Positions 5,851 through 12,978 of a DNA stretch of 12,992 bases are shown piece after piece. This DNA is from Clostridiaceae bacterium (GTDB taxonomy: Bacteria; Bacillota; Clostridia; Peptostreptococcales; Peptostreptococcaceae): assembly GCA_902362365.1 (NCBI GenBank), contig CABIVQ010000070.1:1-12992 (forward strand), read 5' to 3'. Below the pieces are notes generated by a model, which saw nothing but the letters and a program-made list of their open reading frames with translations, was not told the origin of the DNA and ran no database searches. A program made the position numbers and the translations under genes. The first letter of the stretch is position 1; the number at the start of each line of letters is the position of its first letter.

Positions 5851-7116
5851 TTAAGCTATTAATTCCATATCTTCAATTGATTTATTAATACTATGTTTAA
5901 TTTGTTTCCATTCAACTTTTTTAAATATTGAACAGATAGATATTGGCATATATGTAAACATAAATATTGGGAATGTAAATGTATAAAAAATCTTTTTATA
6001 ACCTTTACATTGTATTCTATTCCATTCTGTTATCGTTGTTAATAAACCTAATAGGTACATCATAAGGTAAGTATTTAAAAAATAAGAAAGTACATATCCT
6101 ATAGCTAATTTACTTGTTTGAAAATCATTAGATATTAACGAATATAAAAATATACTACTATTAAATAAAATCATAACAATTGATATAAGCATCATTGGAG
6201 AAATAGTCATAAACATATCATAACAAGAAAAATCTCTATTTTTAAATATAGATTTAAATAAATTATATCCATATTTAAAGAATACTTGATAAAACCCTTT
6301 TGACCATCTCATTCTTTGATTCCATGAATCTCTAAATGATGTTGGTTGTTCATCATAAAAACAAGCTGAATTACAATAGCCTATTTTTTCTCCATTTATT
6401 ATACTATCAATAGTAAACTCTATATCTTCTGTAAGAAGATGATATTTCCATCCATTATTTTTATCTATTATCTCTGATGATATTAAAAAACCTGTACCTG
6501 ATACTGCACAACTGTTATTTAACAACATTCGAGCATAATTTAAGTATTTAGATTCTCTAAGAAACCATAATGAGTACCCTGCTGAAATCCAATTACTATC
6601 ATAATTTTTAGAATTTCTATAACTTGTAACTATTTTATATTTACGATTAAATACTTTATTCATCTCTGATATATAATTTCTAGATAGTAAATTATCCGCA
6701 TCAAAAATAAAATACCCATCATATTTTGTTTTTCTGCTTCTTAGTATTTTAAATAAAAAATCTAAAGCATATCCTTTGCCAACCTTTTTATTATCAAACC
6801 TTTCATAAACATGTGCTCCAGCTATTCTTGCTTTTTGTGCTGTGTCATCACTACAGTTATCTGCTATAACATATACATCAATTAAATCACTTGGATAATC
6901 TTGTAAATCAACTGTATGTATAAATTCTTCAATAACATCAGATTCATTTCTTGCAGAAACGATTACTGCAAACTTATTCATTATATTTTTACCCTTAGAT
7001 TTTACATTTTTATTTTTCAATAAAACTACAATAATATAATAATATTGATAAATATACATTGCTGTAAATAATATAAATACAACTGTATTTATATTATTTA
7101 TATTATTTTTTATCAT
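5851..7116 (-). CDS. Membrane family-2 glycosyltransferase (processive polysaccharide synthase type)
   Basis: This is a 421-residue protein. One transmembrane helix spans about 11-33. The cytoplasmic GT-A domain follows with the family's motifs: VIVSARNE (51-58), Asp86 in IADN, the DAD metal motif (139-141), TED (229-231, catalytic base) and QRMRW (267-271), the Q/RxxRW signature of processive synthases such as cellulose, chitin, hyaluronan and PgaC/IcaA enzymes. Three or four membrane helices occupy about 300-395. It should add sugars from a nucleotide donor to a growing chain at the membrane; which sugar cannot be read from the sequence. GGAGGAG precedes the ATG by about 12 nt. No partner (deacetylase, PilZ domain, exporter) is next to it, so it stands alone, divergent from the serine recombinase. 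Confidence 0.9.
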   Translation of the reverse strand: MIKNNINNINTVVFILFTAMYIYQYYYIIVVLLKNKNVKSKGKNIMNKFAVIVSARNESDVIEEFIHTVDLQDYPSDLIDVYVIADNCSDDTAQKARIAGAHVYERFDNKKVGKGYALDFLFKILRSRKTKYDGYFIFDADNLLSRNYISEMNKVFNRKYKIVTSYRNSKNYDSNWISAGYSLWFLRESKYLNYARMLLNNSCAVSGTGFLISSEIIDKNNGWKYHLLTEDIEFTIDSIINGEKIGYCNSACFYDEQPTSFRDSWNQRMRWSKGFYQVFFKYGYNLFKSIFKNRDFSCYDMFMTISPMMLISIVMILFNSSIFLYSLISNDFQTSKLAIGYVLSYFLNTYLMMYLLGLLTTITEWNRIQCKGYKKIFYTFTFPIFMFTYMPISICSIFKKVEWKQIKHSINKSIEDMELIA

Positions 7117-7346
7117 TTTATTTAAAACTCTCCTCCTATTTAATATTTATACAATTGTAATAATATCATAAATATTAAATACTAGTATGGTAAATTTTAA
7201 CATATTTTACAAAATAAACTTATGATAAATAGTTACTTTTATTTTATGGTAGCTTTTTCTATACATCTTTAAATAATTTTATAGAAAATAGTGTTTCTTA
7301 GAATGTATATAAAGATATCTGACTTACATGGTGCCATAATTTTAAT
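7117..7346. other. Divergent intergenic region
   Basis: This holds the leader of the leftward glycosyltransferase (GGAGGAG on the minus strand near 7130) and AT-rich DNA up to the recombinase promoter. Weak -10-like sequences occur on the minus strand around 7155-7170, but I cannot pick one. No gene is seen. Confidence 0.5.
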
Positions 7347-7441
7347 ATTGACACCAAAGGACTTAGTATAGTAAAATCAACATATAGAGAAGTGTCATTA
7401 ATAGGTGACATAAATACATATTAAAATTAAGAGGTGTCAAT
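7347..7441. promoter_or_regulatory. Recombinase promoter overlapping TGTC-type half-sites (candidate res site)
   Basis: TTGACA at 7348-7353 and TAAAAT at 7372-7377 with 18 bp between them form a good promoter. The same stretch carries four TGTC half-sites: ATTGACACC at 7347-7355, the inverted pair TGTCATTAATAGGTGACA at 7393-7410, and GGTGTCAAT at 7433-7441, the exact complement of the first. Half-sites of Tn3/gamma-delta-type resolvases begin with TGTC, and such enzymes commonly repress their own gene from the res site. The crossover point cannot be assigned. Confidence 0.5.
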
Positions 7442-7442
7442 T

Positions 7443-8051
7443 ATGGTTTATGGATATATAAGGGTAAGTACAGTTAAACAAGCAAATGAGGGGAACAGTT
7501 TGGAAGGGCAGACAAAATTATTATTAGAAAATGGAGTTCCACAAGAAAATATATATCAAGATGCATATACAGGAACAAAAGCAGATAGACCACAGTTTAA
7601 TAAGTTACTAAACGAATTGAAAGAAGGTGATACATTAGTTGTTACTAAGTTAGACAGGTTTGCTAGAAGTATGATAGAAGGTTCTAAAATAGTTAATGAT
7701 CTAATAGAAAAAGGCGTTAAGGTAAATGTATTAAACATCGGGTTAATGGATAATACACCAGCTTCTAAGCTAATAAGAAATATATTCTTCTCATTTGCTG
7801 AATTTGAAAGAGATATGATAGTTGAGCGTACACTTGAAGGAAAGCAAATAAAAATGGAAACTGATGTAGATGCAACATTAGGAAGACCTAAGAAATTTAA
7901 AAAGGCTCAAAGGGATATGGCACTACAGTTGCTCGAGAAACATTCATATAATGAGGTTGCAAATATGACAGGAATAAGCAGAAGAACATTGATAAGATAT
8001 AAAAAAGAAAATGATTTAAAATTGTTAAAAACAGAATGTGAAGGCAAATAG
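7443..8051 (+). CDS. Serine recombinase (resolvase/invertase family)
   Basis: This 202-residue protein starts [10 protein letters not shown], with the nucleophile Ser9 in the family's usual place. The in-frame GTG at 7434 would add three residues, but GAGGTG at 7431-7436 is the ribosome binding site for the ATG at 7443. Other family marks follow: the GQ motif near 19-26, [15 protein letters not shown], the conserved KLDRFARS and [13 protein letters not shown] helix E region. The last 50 residues ([31 protein letters not shown]) form the DNA-binding HTH. The size and layout match small resolvases and invertases. On a plasmid its usual job is resolving multimers or cointegrates; a Tn3-like transposase is absent, so it is not part of a visible transposon. 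It lies upstream of the replication module in the same direction. Confidence 0.93.
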   Translation: MVYGYIRVSTVKQANEGNSLEGQTKLLLENGVPQENIYQDAYTGTKADRPQFNKLLNELKEGDTLVVTKLDRFARSMIEGSKIVNDLIEKGVKVNVLNIGLMDNTPASKLIRNIFFSFAEFERDMIVERTLEGKQIKMETDVDATLGRPKKFKKAQRDMALQLLEKHSYNEVANMTGISRRTLIRYKKENDLKLLKTECEGK

Positions 8052-8071
8052 AAAGCAAAAAAAAAGAAATA

Positions 8072-8114
8072 TTGTCAATTTATGAGAAAAAGAGTTATAA
8101 TATAAAAAGACAAT
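8072..8114 (+). promoter_or_regulatory. Promoter of the replication operon leader
   Basis: TTGTCA at 8072-8077 and a perfect TATAAT at 8096-8101 are 18 bp apart. ATTGTC at 8071-8076 and GACAAT at 8109-8114 form an inverted repeat around the promoter, a possible operator. Transcription would start near 8108, giving a leader of about 265 nt before the first ribosome binding site. Confidence 0.6.
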
Positions 8115-8147
8115 AGAATAAAGAAAAAGCCTTAAATTTTACAGTCA

Positions 8148-8236
8148 TATAAAAGTGCTTGCAACACTTAAATATGATTAAACGTACAAACTGCGACAAC
8201 AGTTAGTAAGAGTTAGTAAAATCTAAGACTTATCAT
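8148..8236 (-). ncRNA. Candidate antisense RNA controlling the replication leader
   Basis: On the minus strand TTGAAA (8270-8265) and TATAAT (8248-8243) with a 16-bp spacer predict a start near 8236. About 75 nt later the RNA could fold AAGTGTT with AGCACTT (8169-8153) around a 3-nt loop, then UUUUAUAU, a small terminator. This fold contains a G-U pair that would be a C/A mismatch on the plus strand, so it favours the antisense transcript. A second small stem (AACTG/CAGTT region, 8189-8204) lies between. The RNA would be about 85-90 nt and fully complementary to the leader upstream of the attenuator. It is predicted from pattern only; ends are approximate. Confidence 0.5.
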
Positions 8237-8290
8237 ATATTAATTATACTTAGATTGTATCATTTTTCAAGTATAAATGTAAATATAGAT

Positions 8291-8351
8291 AATTTTAGAA
8301 TATACAAGCCTTAACTAACCGTACAGTTAAGGCTTTTTTAATTCTAAAATT
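8291..8351 (+). terminator. Leader attenuator directly ahead of the replication operon
   Basis: AAGCCTTAAC at 8306-8315 pairs with GTTAAGGCTT at 8326-8335, followed by six T. An outer pair, AATTTTAGAAT at 8291-8301 and ATTCTAAAATT at 8341-8351, extends the structure to 8 nt before AAGGAG. It sits between the leader promoter and the first gene, so it can only act as an attenuator. At 8124-8135 AAAAAGCCTTAA is perfectly complementary to the terminator's 3' side (8327-8338) and could form the competing antiterminator. Confidence 0.75.
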
Positions 8352-8373
8352 TATATTTAAGGAGAATTGAGAA

Positions 8374-8739
8374 ATGGACAAAAAAGAATTAAAAAGACAA
8401 ATAAAAGATTTAAATGAGGTATTGATTGAGTATGCAGAGCATTCGCCAAGTATTGTTGAATTTGCGTTAAAAATAGTTACTGTAGAAAAAAATATAGAAA
8501 GAAAATTAAATAATAGAAAATACAAAAGAGAAATAAAGAGAAGAAAATTAACAGATCAATACATAAAAAGATTTAATACTTTTGATATACATGAGGCTTT
8601 AAATATAGATATAAAAGAAGCTAGAAAAAAGCTTAAAAACTTTGATTTTACAATAAAAGAAAAAAATATAATTCTAGATACATTTTATGGTGGAGCAGAA
8701 AGTTTTCTAAAGGAATACAATGGGGAAGTGATTAACTAA
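8374..8739 (+). CDS. Small basic helical protein translated with the replication protein
   Basis: This 121-residue protein is almost entirely charged helix (MDKKELKRQIKDLNEVLIEYAEH...). A strongly basic stretch, NNRKYKREIKRRK, lies at about 46-58. AAGGAG at 8359-8364 is 9 nt before the ATG. Its stop and the next start overlap as TAATG (8737-8741), so the two genes are almost certainly translationally coupled and made in a fixed ratio. Being first in the replication operon behind the attenuator, it may be a replication accessory or loader, or simply a coupling frame that sets the level of the large protein. No known motif is seen. Its net basic charge suggests nucleic-acid contact. Confidence 0.75.
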   Translation: MDKKELKRQIKDLNEVLIEYAEHSPSIVEFALKIVTVEKNIERKLNNRKYKREIKRRKLTDQYIKRFNTFDIHEALNIDIKEARKKLKNFDFTIKEKNIILDTFYGGAESFLKEYNGEVIN

Positions 8740-11288
8740 TGATAAGTTTAAAAAATATAATAGACGGATTAAAAAGTAATCCGTCTATACTTGAAAATAC
8801 ATTAAATTTATATGGAAGCTATGAAAAAAATAAAAATAGAAACTGTGTGCATTGTAGTAGTTCAGATGCACTAAAAATAAATAAGAAAAATAATACTTAC
8901 AAATGCTTTAGTTGTGGAGCTGGTGGGAGTGTAATAGATTTAGTCATAAATAAAGAGAAAACTGACTTTATGGGAGCTATAAAAAAGCTATGTATTGATA
9001 ATGGCATAGAACTACCAAAAGCAGAATATACAGAAGAAGAAAAGCAAGTATTTAAAAAAGCATTAGAAGATAAAAAAGAGATAAATAAACATATATGCAA
9101 ACTAGAAAAAGCATTTGATGATCCAAATACAAGTTTAGATATGAAATTCAAAATTAGTTGCCTTATAGATAACTTAAAAGAAAATAAGGACTTCATTAAT
9201 GATACTGAAATAATTAATTATTCAAAATTTAAAGCAAATAAAACAATAAGCATAGATAAATACATATCAGAACATGATGAAGCAGTTACAAATGCTATAA
9301 ATGGTGCAAAAGGTGGGGAAACTCACCTTCTAATTGCCCCTACTGGAAGCGGAAAAACCTATTCAATAATAAATATATTAAAAAAATATAAATATAAAGC
9401 TATATTTATATTACCTAATAGTGCAAATGTTGAACAAGTAATGTCTGAATATAATATTCCAGGGGCATACGATAAACTATCGGCAACGGATGCAATGGAA
9501 AAAGATAATGTAGTCGTAATGACATGGGATAAGGTATCTAAACTAACAGAAGCGGATTTAAGTGAATATATAATAATCATTGATGAAATACATCAAACAT
9601 ATACAGATACATACCGTAAAAAGGCAATAAAGGGTTTGTATGATGTATCAAAAAAATTTAAAGGTAGAATAGATATAACTGCGACACCTAATAAGTTAGA
9701 TTTTGAAATATACAACTATATCACAGAGTATAAGCAAAAAGAACAAACCAAGTACAATGTGAAATTATACAATGGTATAGACACAAAAATGATTATAGAT
9801 ATATTAAATAATTCAAATAATTCTTCTCTACTTATGAATGATACAAAAGAATTAAAATATATATCTACAATGATAAATAAAAAAAGTGATGTAATAACAT
9901 CAGATACGAAAGAAACTAGTCAGTTATATAATAATATAATGACTAGAAGCGATATGGGCGATTTTAAGGTGCTTCTAAACACAACAACTATTGTTGCAGG
10001 TGTAAACATAAAAAATCCTAATGTAAGCGACATAATAGTGTCAAATATAAAAGACCTTGGTACTATAAAGCAATATGTAGCAAGATTTAGGGATTTAAAA
10101 GAAGTTAATATACACATATTCAATAACTATCAAGAGGAATGCAAAATATACGATATAGAATGGCTTGTAAATGAAAATATAAGTAAAGCTAGTATATTAA
10201 AAGATGCATATAATGTAGCTTGTAATGGAAATACAGAGTTTTCAACATTAGGACTAAATATAAATCCAATAAACCTCGATACAAACGTATATTTCAATAG
10301 AGATATAAATAATTACGAAATTGATAGTGTTTATATTAGAAGCCAAGTATATTCAAAATACTATAATTCAAGAACTCTAGAAAGCTTCAAAGTACTATTA
10401 GAAGAATACTTTGAGAATATCGAAATAGTCTATAATATTAAGGCTGACGAAGATATAAAAAGGGATAAAGATATATATAAACACGAATTAAAACTATCTA
10501 AAGAAGAAGCTATTGATAACCTTGAAAAATACAAGGATATACTTATTGGATATGATGAAATAAAAAAATCAAAATTAAGTAGCAATCTAAAAGAATATTT
10601 AAAAATAAATAGCTTATACGTTGAAGATATTCAGAAAGAGTATTTAAAAAACAATGTCCATAAATTAATAAATGAAAATTCTTTAAAATCTATGATTAGC
10701 TTATACAGTAAATATGTACTAGAAAATAGCTTTAGTCTTGATTTAGCTTGGAATATGGCTCAAAGAAAGAACAATAAAAAGATATTTGCTAAGATAAACA
10801 CTATTATTTATGATGAGTTAAAACAAGAATATCCTAATGCTTTTAAAAACGATTATTCTTTAGAGGTTCGTGTGTATGAACTTATAACTCATTACTTATA
10901 TGAAGGGGTTAGTTATACTCAAGAACATTTAGAAGATTTGTCAGAAGCTTTAAGGATAGGATTTGGTGATAACTGGTCATTGTCTACCAAAAAAATTAGT
11001 GCTGTTTTAAATCAAATTTATAATATTGATAGGGTGAAAATAAATTTAAGTGTCGCAGATAAAAACTATAATTTTTATAAAAATATATTACCAGCAAGTG
11101 CGACAACTAAAAAAAGAATAGATGCTTATACAATTAAATCGAGAATAGAATTTTCGGACATAAAAAAGGAACTTGGTGCAACAAGTTCCGATATGAGTTT
11201 AGAAAATTCTATTCAAAAAAGAAAAACTAAAATATTAAGCCAACTAGATAGTAATCATAAGGAAATACTATTAGAAGGAATATTTTAA
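8739..11288 (+). CDS. Plasmid replication protein: CHC2-type zinc finger plus SF2 helicase
   Basis: This is an 849-residue protein. Residues 36-59 carry CVHC...CFSCG, a DnaG/CHC2-type zinc finger, followed by GGSVIDLV as in primases. No TOPRIM domain with its acidic triad is visible. Instead a superfamily-2 helicase follows: Walker A APTGSGKT (200-207), DEIH (282-285), TATP (314-317), TTTIVAGVNI (415-424, motif V region) and QYVARFRD (445-452, motif VI with both arginines). Residues 470-849 match nothing I know and end in a highly conserved tail. It is the only gene here that could run replication and lies behind a regulated leader, so I call it the replication initiator/helicase. Primase-helicase fusions of this kind are known in clostridial plasmids and phages from memory; I did not verify a specific homologue. 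A terminator follows at once. Confidence 0.85.
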   Translation: MISLKNIIDGLKSNPSILENTLNLYGSYEKNKNRNCVHCSSSDALKINKKNNTYKCFSCGAGGSVIDLVINKEKTDFMGAIKKLCIDNGIELPKAEYTEEEKQVFKKALEDKKEINKHICKLEKAFDDPNTSLDMKFKISCLIDNLKENKDFINDTEIINYSKFKANKTISIDKYISEHDEAVTNAINGAKGGETHLLIAPTGSGKTYSIINILKKYKYKAIFILPNSANVEQVMSEYNIPGAYDKLSATDAMEKDNVVVMTWDKVSKLTEADLSEYIIIIDEIHQTYTDTYRKKAIKGLYDVSKKFKGRIDITATPNKLDFEIYNYITEYKQKEQTKYNVKLYNGIDTKMIIDILNNSNNSSLLMNDTKELKYISTMINKKSDVITSDTKETSQLYNNIMTRSDMGDFKVLLNTTTIVAGVNIKNPNVSDIIVSNIKDLGTIKQYVARFRDLKEVNIHIFNNYQEECKIYDIEWLVNENISKASILKDAYNVACNGNTEFSTLGLNINPINLDTNVYFNRDINNYEIDSVYIRSQVYSKYYNSRTLESFKVLLEEYFENIEIVYNIKADEDIKRDKDIYKHELKLSKEEAIDNLEKYKDILIGYDEIKKSKLSSNLKEYLKINSLYVEDIQKEYLKNNVHKLINENSLKSMISLYSKYVLENSFSLDLAWNMAQRKNNKKIFAKINTIIYDELKQEYPNAFKNDYSLEVRVYELITHYLYEGVSYTQEHLEDLSEALRIGFGDNWSLSTKKISAVLNQIYNIDRVKINLSVADKNYNFYKNILPASATTKKRIDAYTIKSRIEFSDIKKELGATSSDMSLENSIQKRKTKILSQLDSNHKEILLEGIF
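8761..8787. repeat. Perfect 10-bp hairpin inside the start of the replication gene
   Basis: TAGACGGATT at 8761-8770 pairs with AATCCGTCTA at 8778-8787 across a 7-nt loop, beginning 22 nt after the start codon. Its CGG/CCG core is GC-rich for this gene. It is not followed by T, so it is not a terminator. It could slow or control translation, or be a protein-binding site for the replication origin; origins inside replication genes are known. Confidence 0.7.
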
Positions 11289-11302
11289 GTTTTAGAGTGT
11301 TG
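11152..11302 (+). repeat. 151-bp perfect direct repeat of the replication-gene tail (copy 1)
   Basis: Bases 11152-11302 are identical to 12842-12992, 1690 bp further on, where the window ends. The repeat covers the last 45 codons, the stop and the left arm of the terminator. Immediately upstream the two copies fall to a clearly lower identity. A crossover between them would release 11303-12992, the second secreted-protein cassette, as a circle of 1690 bp. Confidence 0.9.
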
Positions 11303-11333
11303 CTGAATTTGACCGTTCTCAACACTCTTTTTT
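11294..11333 (+). terminator. Rho-independent terminator of the replication operon
   Basis: A 9-bp stem (AGAGTGTTG at 11294-11302 with CAACACTCT at 11320-11328) and a T run. The same element, somewhat diverged, follows the other copy of the tail at 156-195. Confidence 0.85.
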
Positions 11334-11339
11334 ATTACG

Positions 11340-11480
11340 ATATAAGTATACCCATATTTTCACAAAAAAACAATAAGGAGTTTCGAAAAGTCGGAAAAAA
11401 CACGAGAAAACGAAACCAAAAAATAAGTGTATTAAGGGGAAGTCTGAGAAGAAAGTTCTAATAGTTAATATTCAAAGGAG
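11340..11480. other. Non-coding purine-rich segment after the replication gene
   Basis: From about 11365 to 11460 the plus strand is nearly all purine, with five CpG steps in a short space (TTTCGAAA, GTCGG, CACGAG, AACGAAAC), unusual for this molecule. GTTTCG at 11380-11385 and CGAAAC at 11411-11416 form an inverted repeat. No frame is convincing. It could be part of a replication origin or single-strand site; this is only a suggestion from composition and place. Confidence 0.4.
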
Positions 11481-11486
11481 GATATA

Positions 11487-11534
11487 ATGATAATAGATAT
11501 TTTGATAGTGGGAGTTTTTAGTTATATAGAATGA
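11487..11534 (+). CDS. Tiny hydrophobic leader-like peptide, possibly a broken gene
   Basis: A perfect AAAGGAGG at 11474-11481 stands 5 nt before an ATG that opens MIIDILIVGVFSYIE and stops at TGA 11532-11534. Such a strong start for 15 hydrophobic residues suggests either a leader peptide or a type-I-toxin-like peptide, or a gene truncated by the TGA. The frame is open after it for about 24 codons. No downstream attenuator is evident. Confidence 0.35.
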   Translation: MIIDILIVGVFSYIE

Positions 11535-11687
11535 AGTATCAATAGATTTAATCATGAAAATTATATAATTATAAAAGTTTTGTCCATTTTTGTATAGTTA
11601 ACGACCATTTATGCAAAAGGAATATACAAAATATTCAGAATATGGTAAGGTTTATATACATTTATCTTTATATGAGGGGGAATTTTT
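11535..11687. other. Upstream region of the second secreted-protein gene
   Basis: AT-rich and without a credible gene. Several weak -10-like hexamers (for example TTATAT near 11651) occur; I cannot choose a promoter with confidence. Confidence 0.4.
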
Positions 11688-12374
11688 ATGAAATTAAAAA
11701 AGATTTTAATGTTTTGTAGTATTTTTACAATGATATTTTCAGGAGGGTCATTTGCTTTAGACAATGTAAGTAGTGATGCTGAAGAAAATATAGTAAAAAT
11801 AGTTCTTGTTAAAGATGGAAAGGAACAAGAAATAACTCAAGATGAATTAGATAAAATCATAGAAGAAAGTAATAAAGAATATGTAGAATCAAAAGATATA
11901 GATAACTTTAACTATATTGAAAGCCATGATGCTAGATTAGTTAATCCACCAAGATATCAATATATTGAGTCTAGCAGAATCAAAGAATATCATCATAAAG
12001 GAAGAAATAAAAGAATAACACCTTATGTTAGAAATGATACATCATCAACTATATCAAGAAATATATCTTTTTCTACAACGTATAGTAGAAGTTCAGATAT
12101 AACTTTAACGACTAAAGAATTTAATGCGATAAATGCTCAGATAGGAAAAAGTTATGGTGTTTCACGTACATATTCAGATTCAGTTGATGCAAAAATAAAA
12201 CCAAAATATGAAAGTTGGGTAGAATTTTACCCAATAGTATATAAAAGTTATGGAACGTTAAGATACTACTATGACGGAATAAATGCAAGAGATAAAAAAG
12301 CAACTACATATTTTTCAAGAGCAAGTAAGAATGGTTTAGATGGAGTATATACTGTTAAAGAAAGGAAGTATTAA
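11688..12374 (+). CDS. Secreted protein with Ser/Thr-rich beta domain, possible pore-former or envelope protein
   Basis: This 228-residue protein has a signal peptide (MKLKKILMFCSIFTMIFSGGSFA), with likely cleavage after residue 23. Residues 33-75 are acidic and helical (VKDGKEQEITQDELDKIIEES). A basic patch HHKGRNKR lies at 102-109. Residues about 117-192 alternate Ser/Thr/Tyr with hydrophobics (SSTISRNISFSTTYSRSSDITLTT, then IGKSYGVSRTYSDSVDAKIKP and SWVEFYP), the look of long amphipathic beta strands. Such stretches occur in aerolysin/ETX-MTX2-type pore-formers and in other secreted Firmicute proteins; I cannot decide between them. GAGGGGG lies 7 nt before the ATG. A small membrane protein begins 1 nt after its stop, so the two are translated together. 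There are no cysteines after the signal peptide. Confidence 0.8.
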   Translation: MKLKKILMFCSIFTMIFSGGSFALDNVSSDAEENIVKIVLVKDGKEQEITQDELDKIIEESNKEYVESKDIDNFNYIESHDARLVNPPRYQYIESSRIKEYHHKGRNKRITPYVRNDTSSTISRNISFSTTYSRSSDITLTTKEFNAINAQIGKSYGVSRTYSDSVDAKIKPKYESWVEFYPIVYKSYGTLRYYYDGINARDKKATTYFSRASKNGLDGVYTVKERKY

Positions 12375-12375
12375 T

Positions 12376-12600
12376 ATGTGGAAAAAAACTCTTGGATCGG
12401 TGTTTATAATAGCATCAGCTATATTGTATTCATCAATGTATATAAGCGCAGCTATTTATGGTAGTGCAATAACCTCTAAAAGTAAAGAGATATTTAGTAC
12501 GTATTTAGGGTTTATAGGAAACGGGTTAATTATACCTTCTATAATACTATTTATTTTAGGGTGTGTATTTATCCTTTTATCTAAAAATAAAGATTATTAA
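12376..12600 (+). CDS. Small two-span membrane protein paired with the secreted protein
   Basis: This is a 74-residue protein, MWKKTLGSVFIIASAILY...LLSKNKDY. The ATG at 12376 is chosen because AAAGGAAG, made by the last codons of the preceding gene, lies 7-8 nt upstream; a longer frame from 12340 overlaps the secreted protein and lacks a site. Two hydrophobic segments, about 7-30 and 46-68, predict two transmembrane helices with a short polar loop (TSKSKEIF) and charged ends. The stop-to-start gap is 1 nt, so translation is coupled. By position it may protect the producer from, or help export, the secreted partner; this is inference. The frame ends exactly where the replication-gene remnant begins, which marks a recombination junction. 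Confidence 0.75.
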   Translation: MWKKTLGSVFIIASAILYSSMYISAAIYGSAITSKSKEIFSTYLGFIGNGLIIPSIILFILGCVFILLSKNKDY

Positions 12601-12603
12601 ATT

Positions 12604-12978
12604 CAAGAATATACTCAAGAGCATTTAGAAGATTTGTCAGAATCATTAAGGATAACATTTGGTGACAACTGGGCATTAACTACTGATAAAATAGGTAAAA
12701 TAATTAATCAGATATACATTATTGAAAAGAAAAAAACAAAAATGTGTCCACCCTTTTCTTATACTTTTTATAAAAATATATTGCCAAAGAGTGGACACAA
12801 TGAAAGAATAAATGTTTATACAATTAAATTAAGAATAGAACTTTCGGACATAAAAAAGGAACTTGGTGCAACAAGTTCCGATATGAGTTTAGAAAATTCT
12901 ATTCAAAAAAGAAAAACTAAAATATTAAGCCAACTAGATAGTAATCATAAGGAAATACTATTAGAAGGAATATTTTAA
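12604..12978 (+). pseudogene. Truncated, diverged second copy of the replication-gene tail
   Basis: The frame encodes a match to residues about 726-849 of the replication protein, beginning at YTQEHLEDL, only a few bases after the stop of the membrane protein gene. The helicase and zinc-finger parts are missing, so it cannot work alone. The first 75 codons are clearly diverged (for example INQIYIIEKKKTKMCPPFSYTFYKNILP against NQIYNIDRVKINLSVADKNYNFYKNILP), whereas the last 45 codons are identical in DNA to the intact gene. The diverged part therefore came from a related replicon and the end was exchanged or converted. A TTG at 12634 could start a 114-residue peptide, but no ribosome binding site supports it. 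Confidence 0.85.

Noticed and set aside
7434..8051. Tn3-like transposon resolvase module
   Set aside because: There is no transposase and no terminal inverted repeat pair around the gene; the recombinase fits a plasmid resolution role better.
8295..8525. Minus-strand 76-codon frame across the attenuator
   Set aside because: It runs opposite the leader hairpin and the coding start of the 121-residue gene, with no supporting start signal; it is a shadow of AT-rich coding sequence.
8739..8995. Ordinary DnaG-type primase
   Set aside because: Only the zinc finger is primase-like; a TOPRIM domain is not visible and helicase motifs follow directly.
8897..10123. Three minus-strand frames inside the replication gene
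   Set aside because: The plus strand here carries continuous zinc-finger and helicase motifs. The minus frames have no motif or start site.
12121..12303. Minus-strand 60-codon frame inside the second secreted-protein gene
   Set aside because: No ribosome binding site, and it is opposite a clear coding region.
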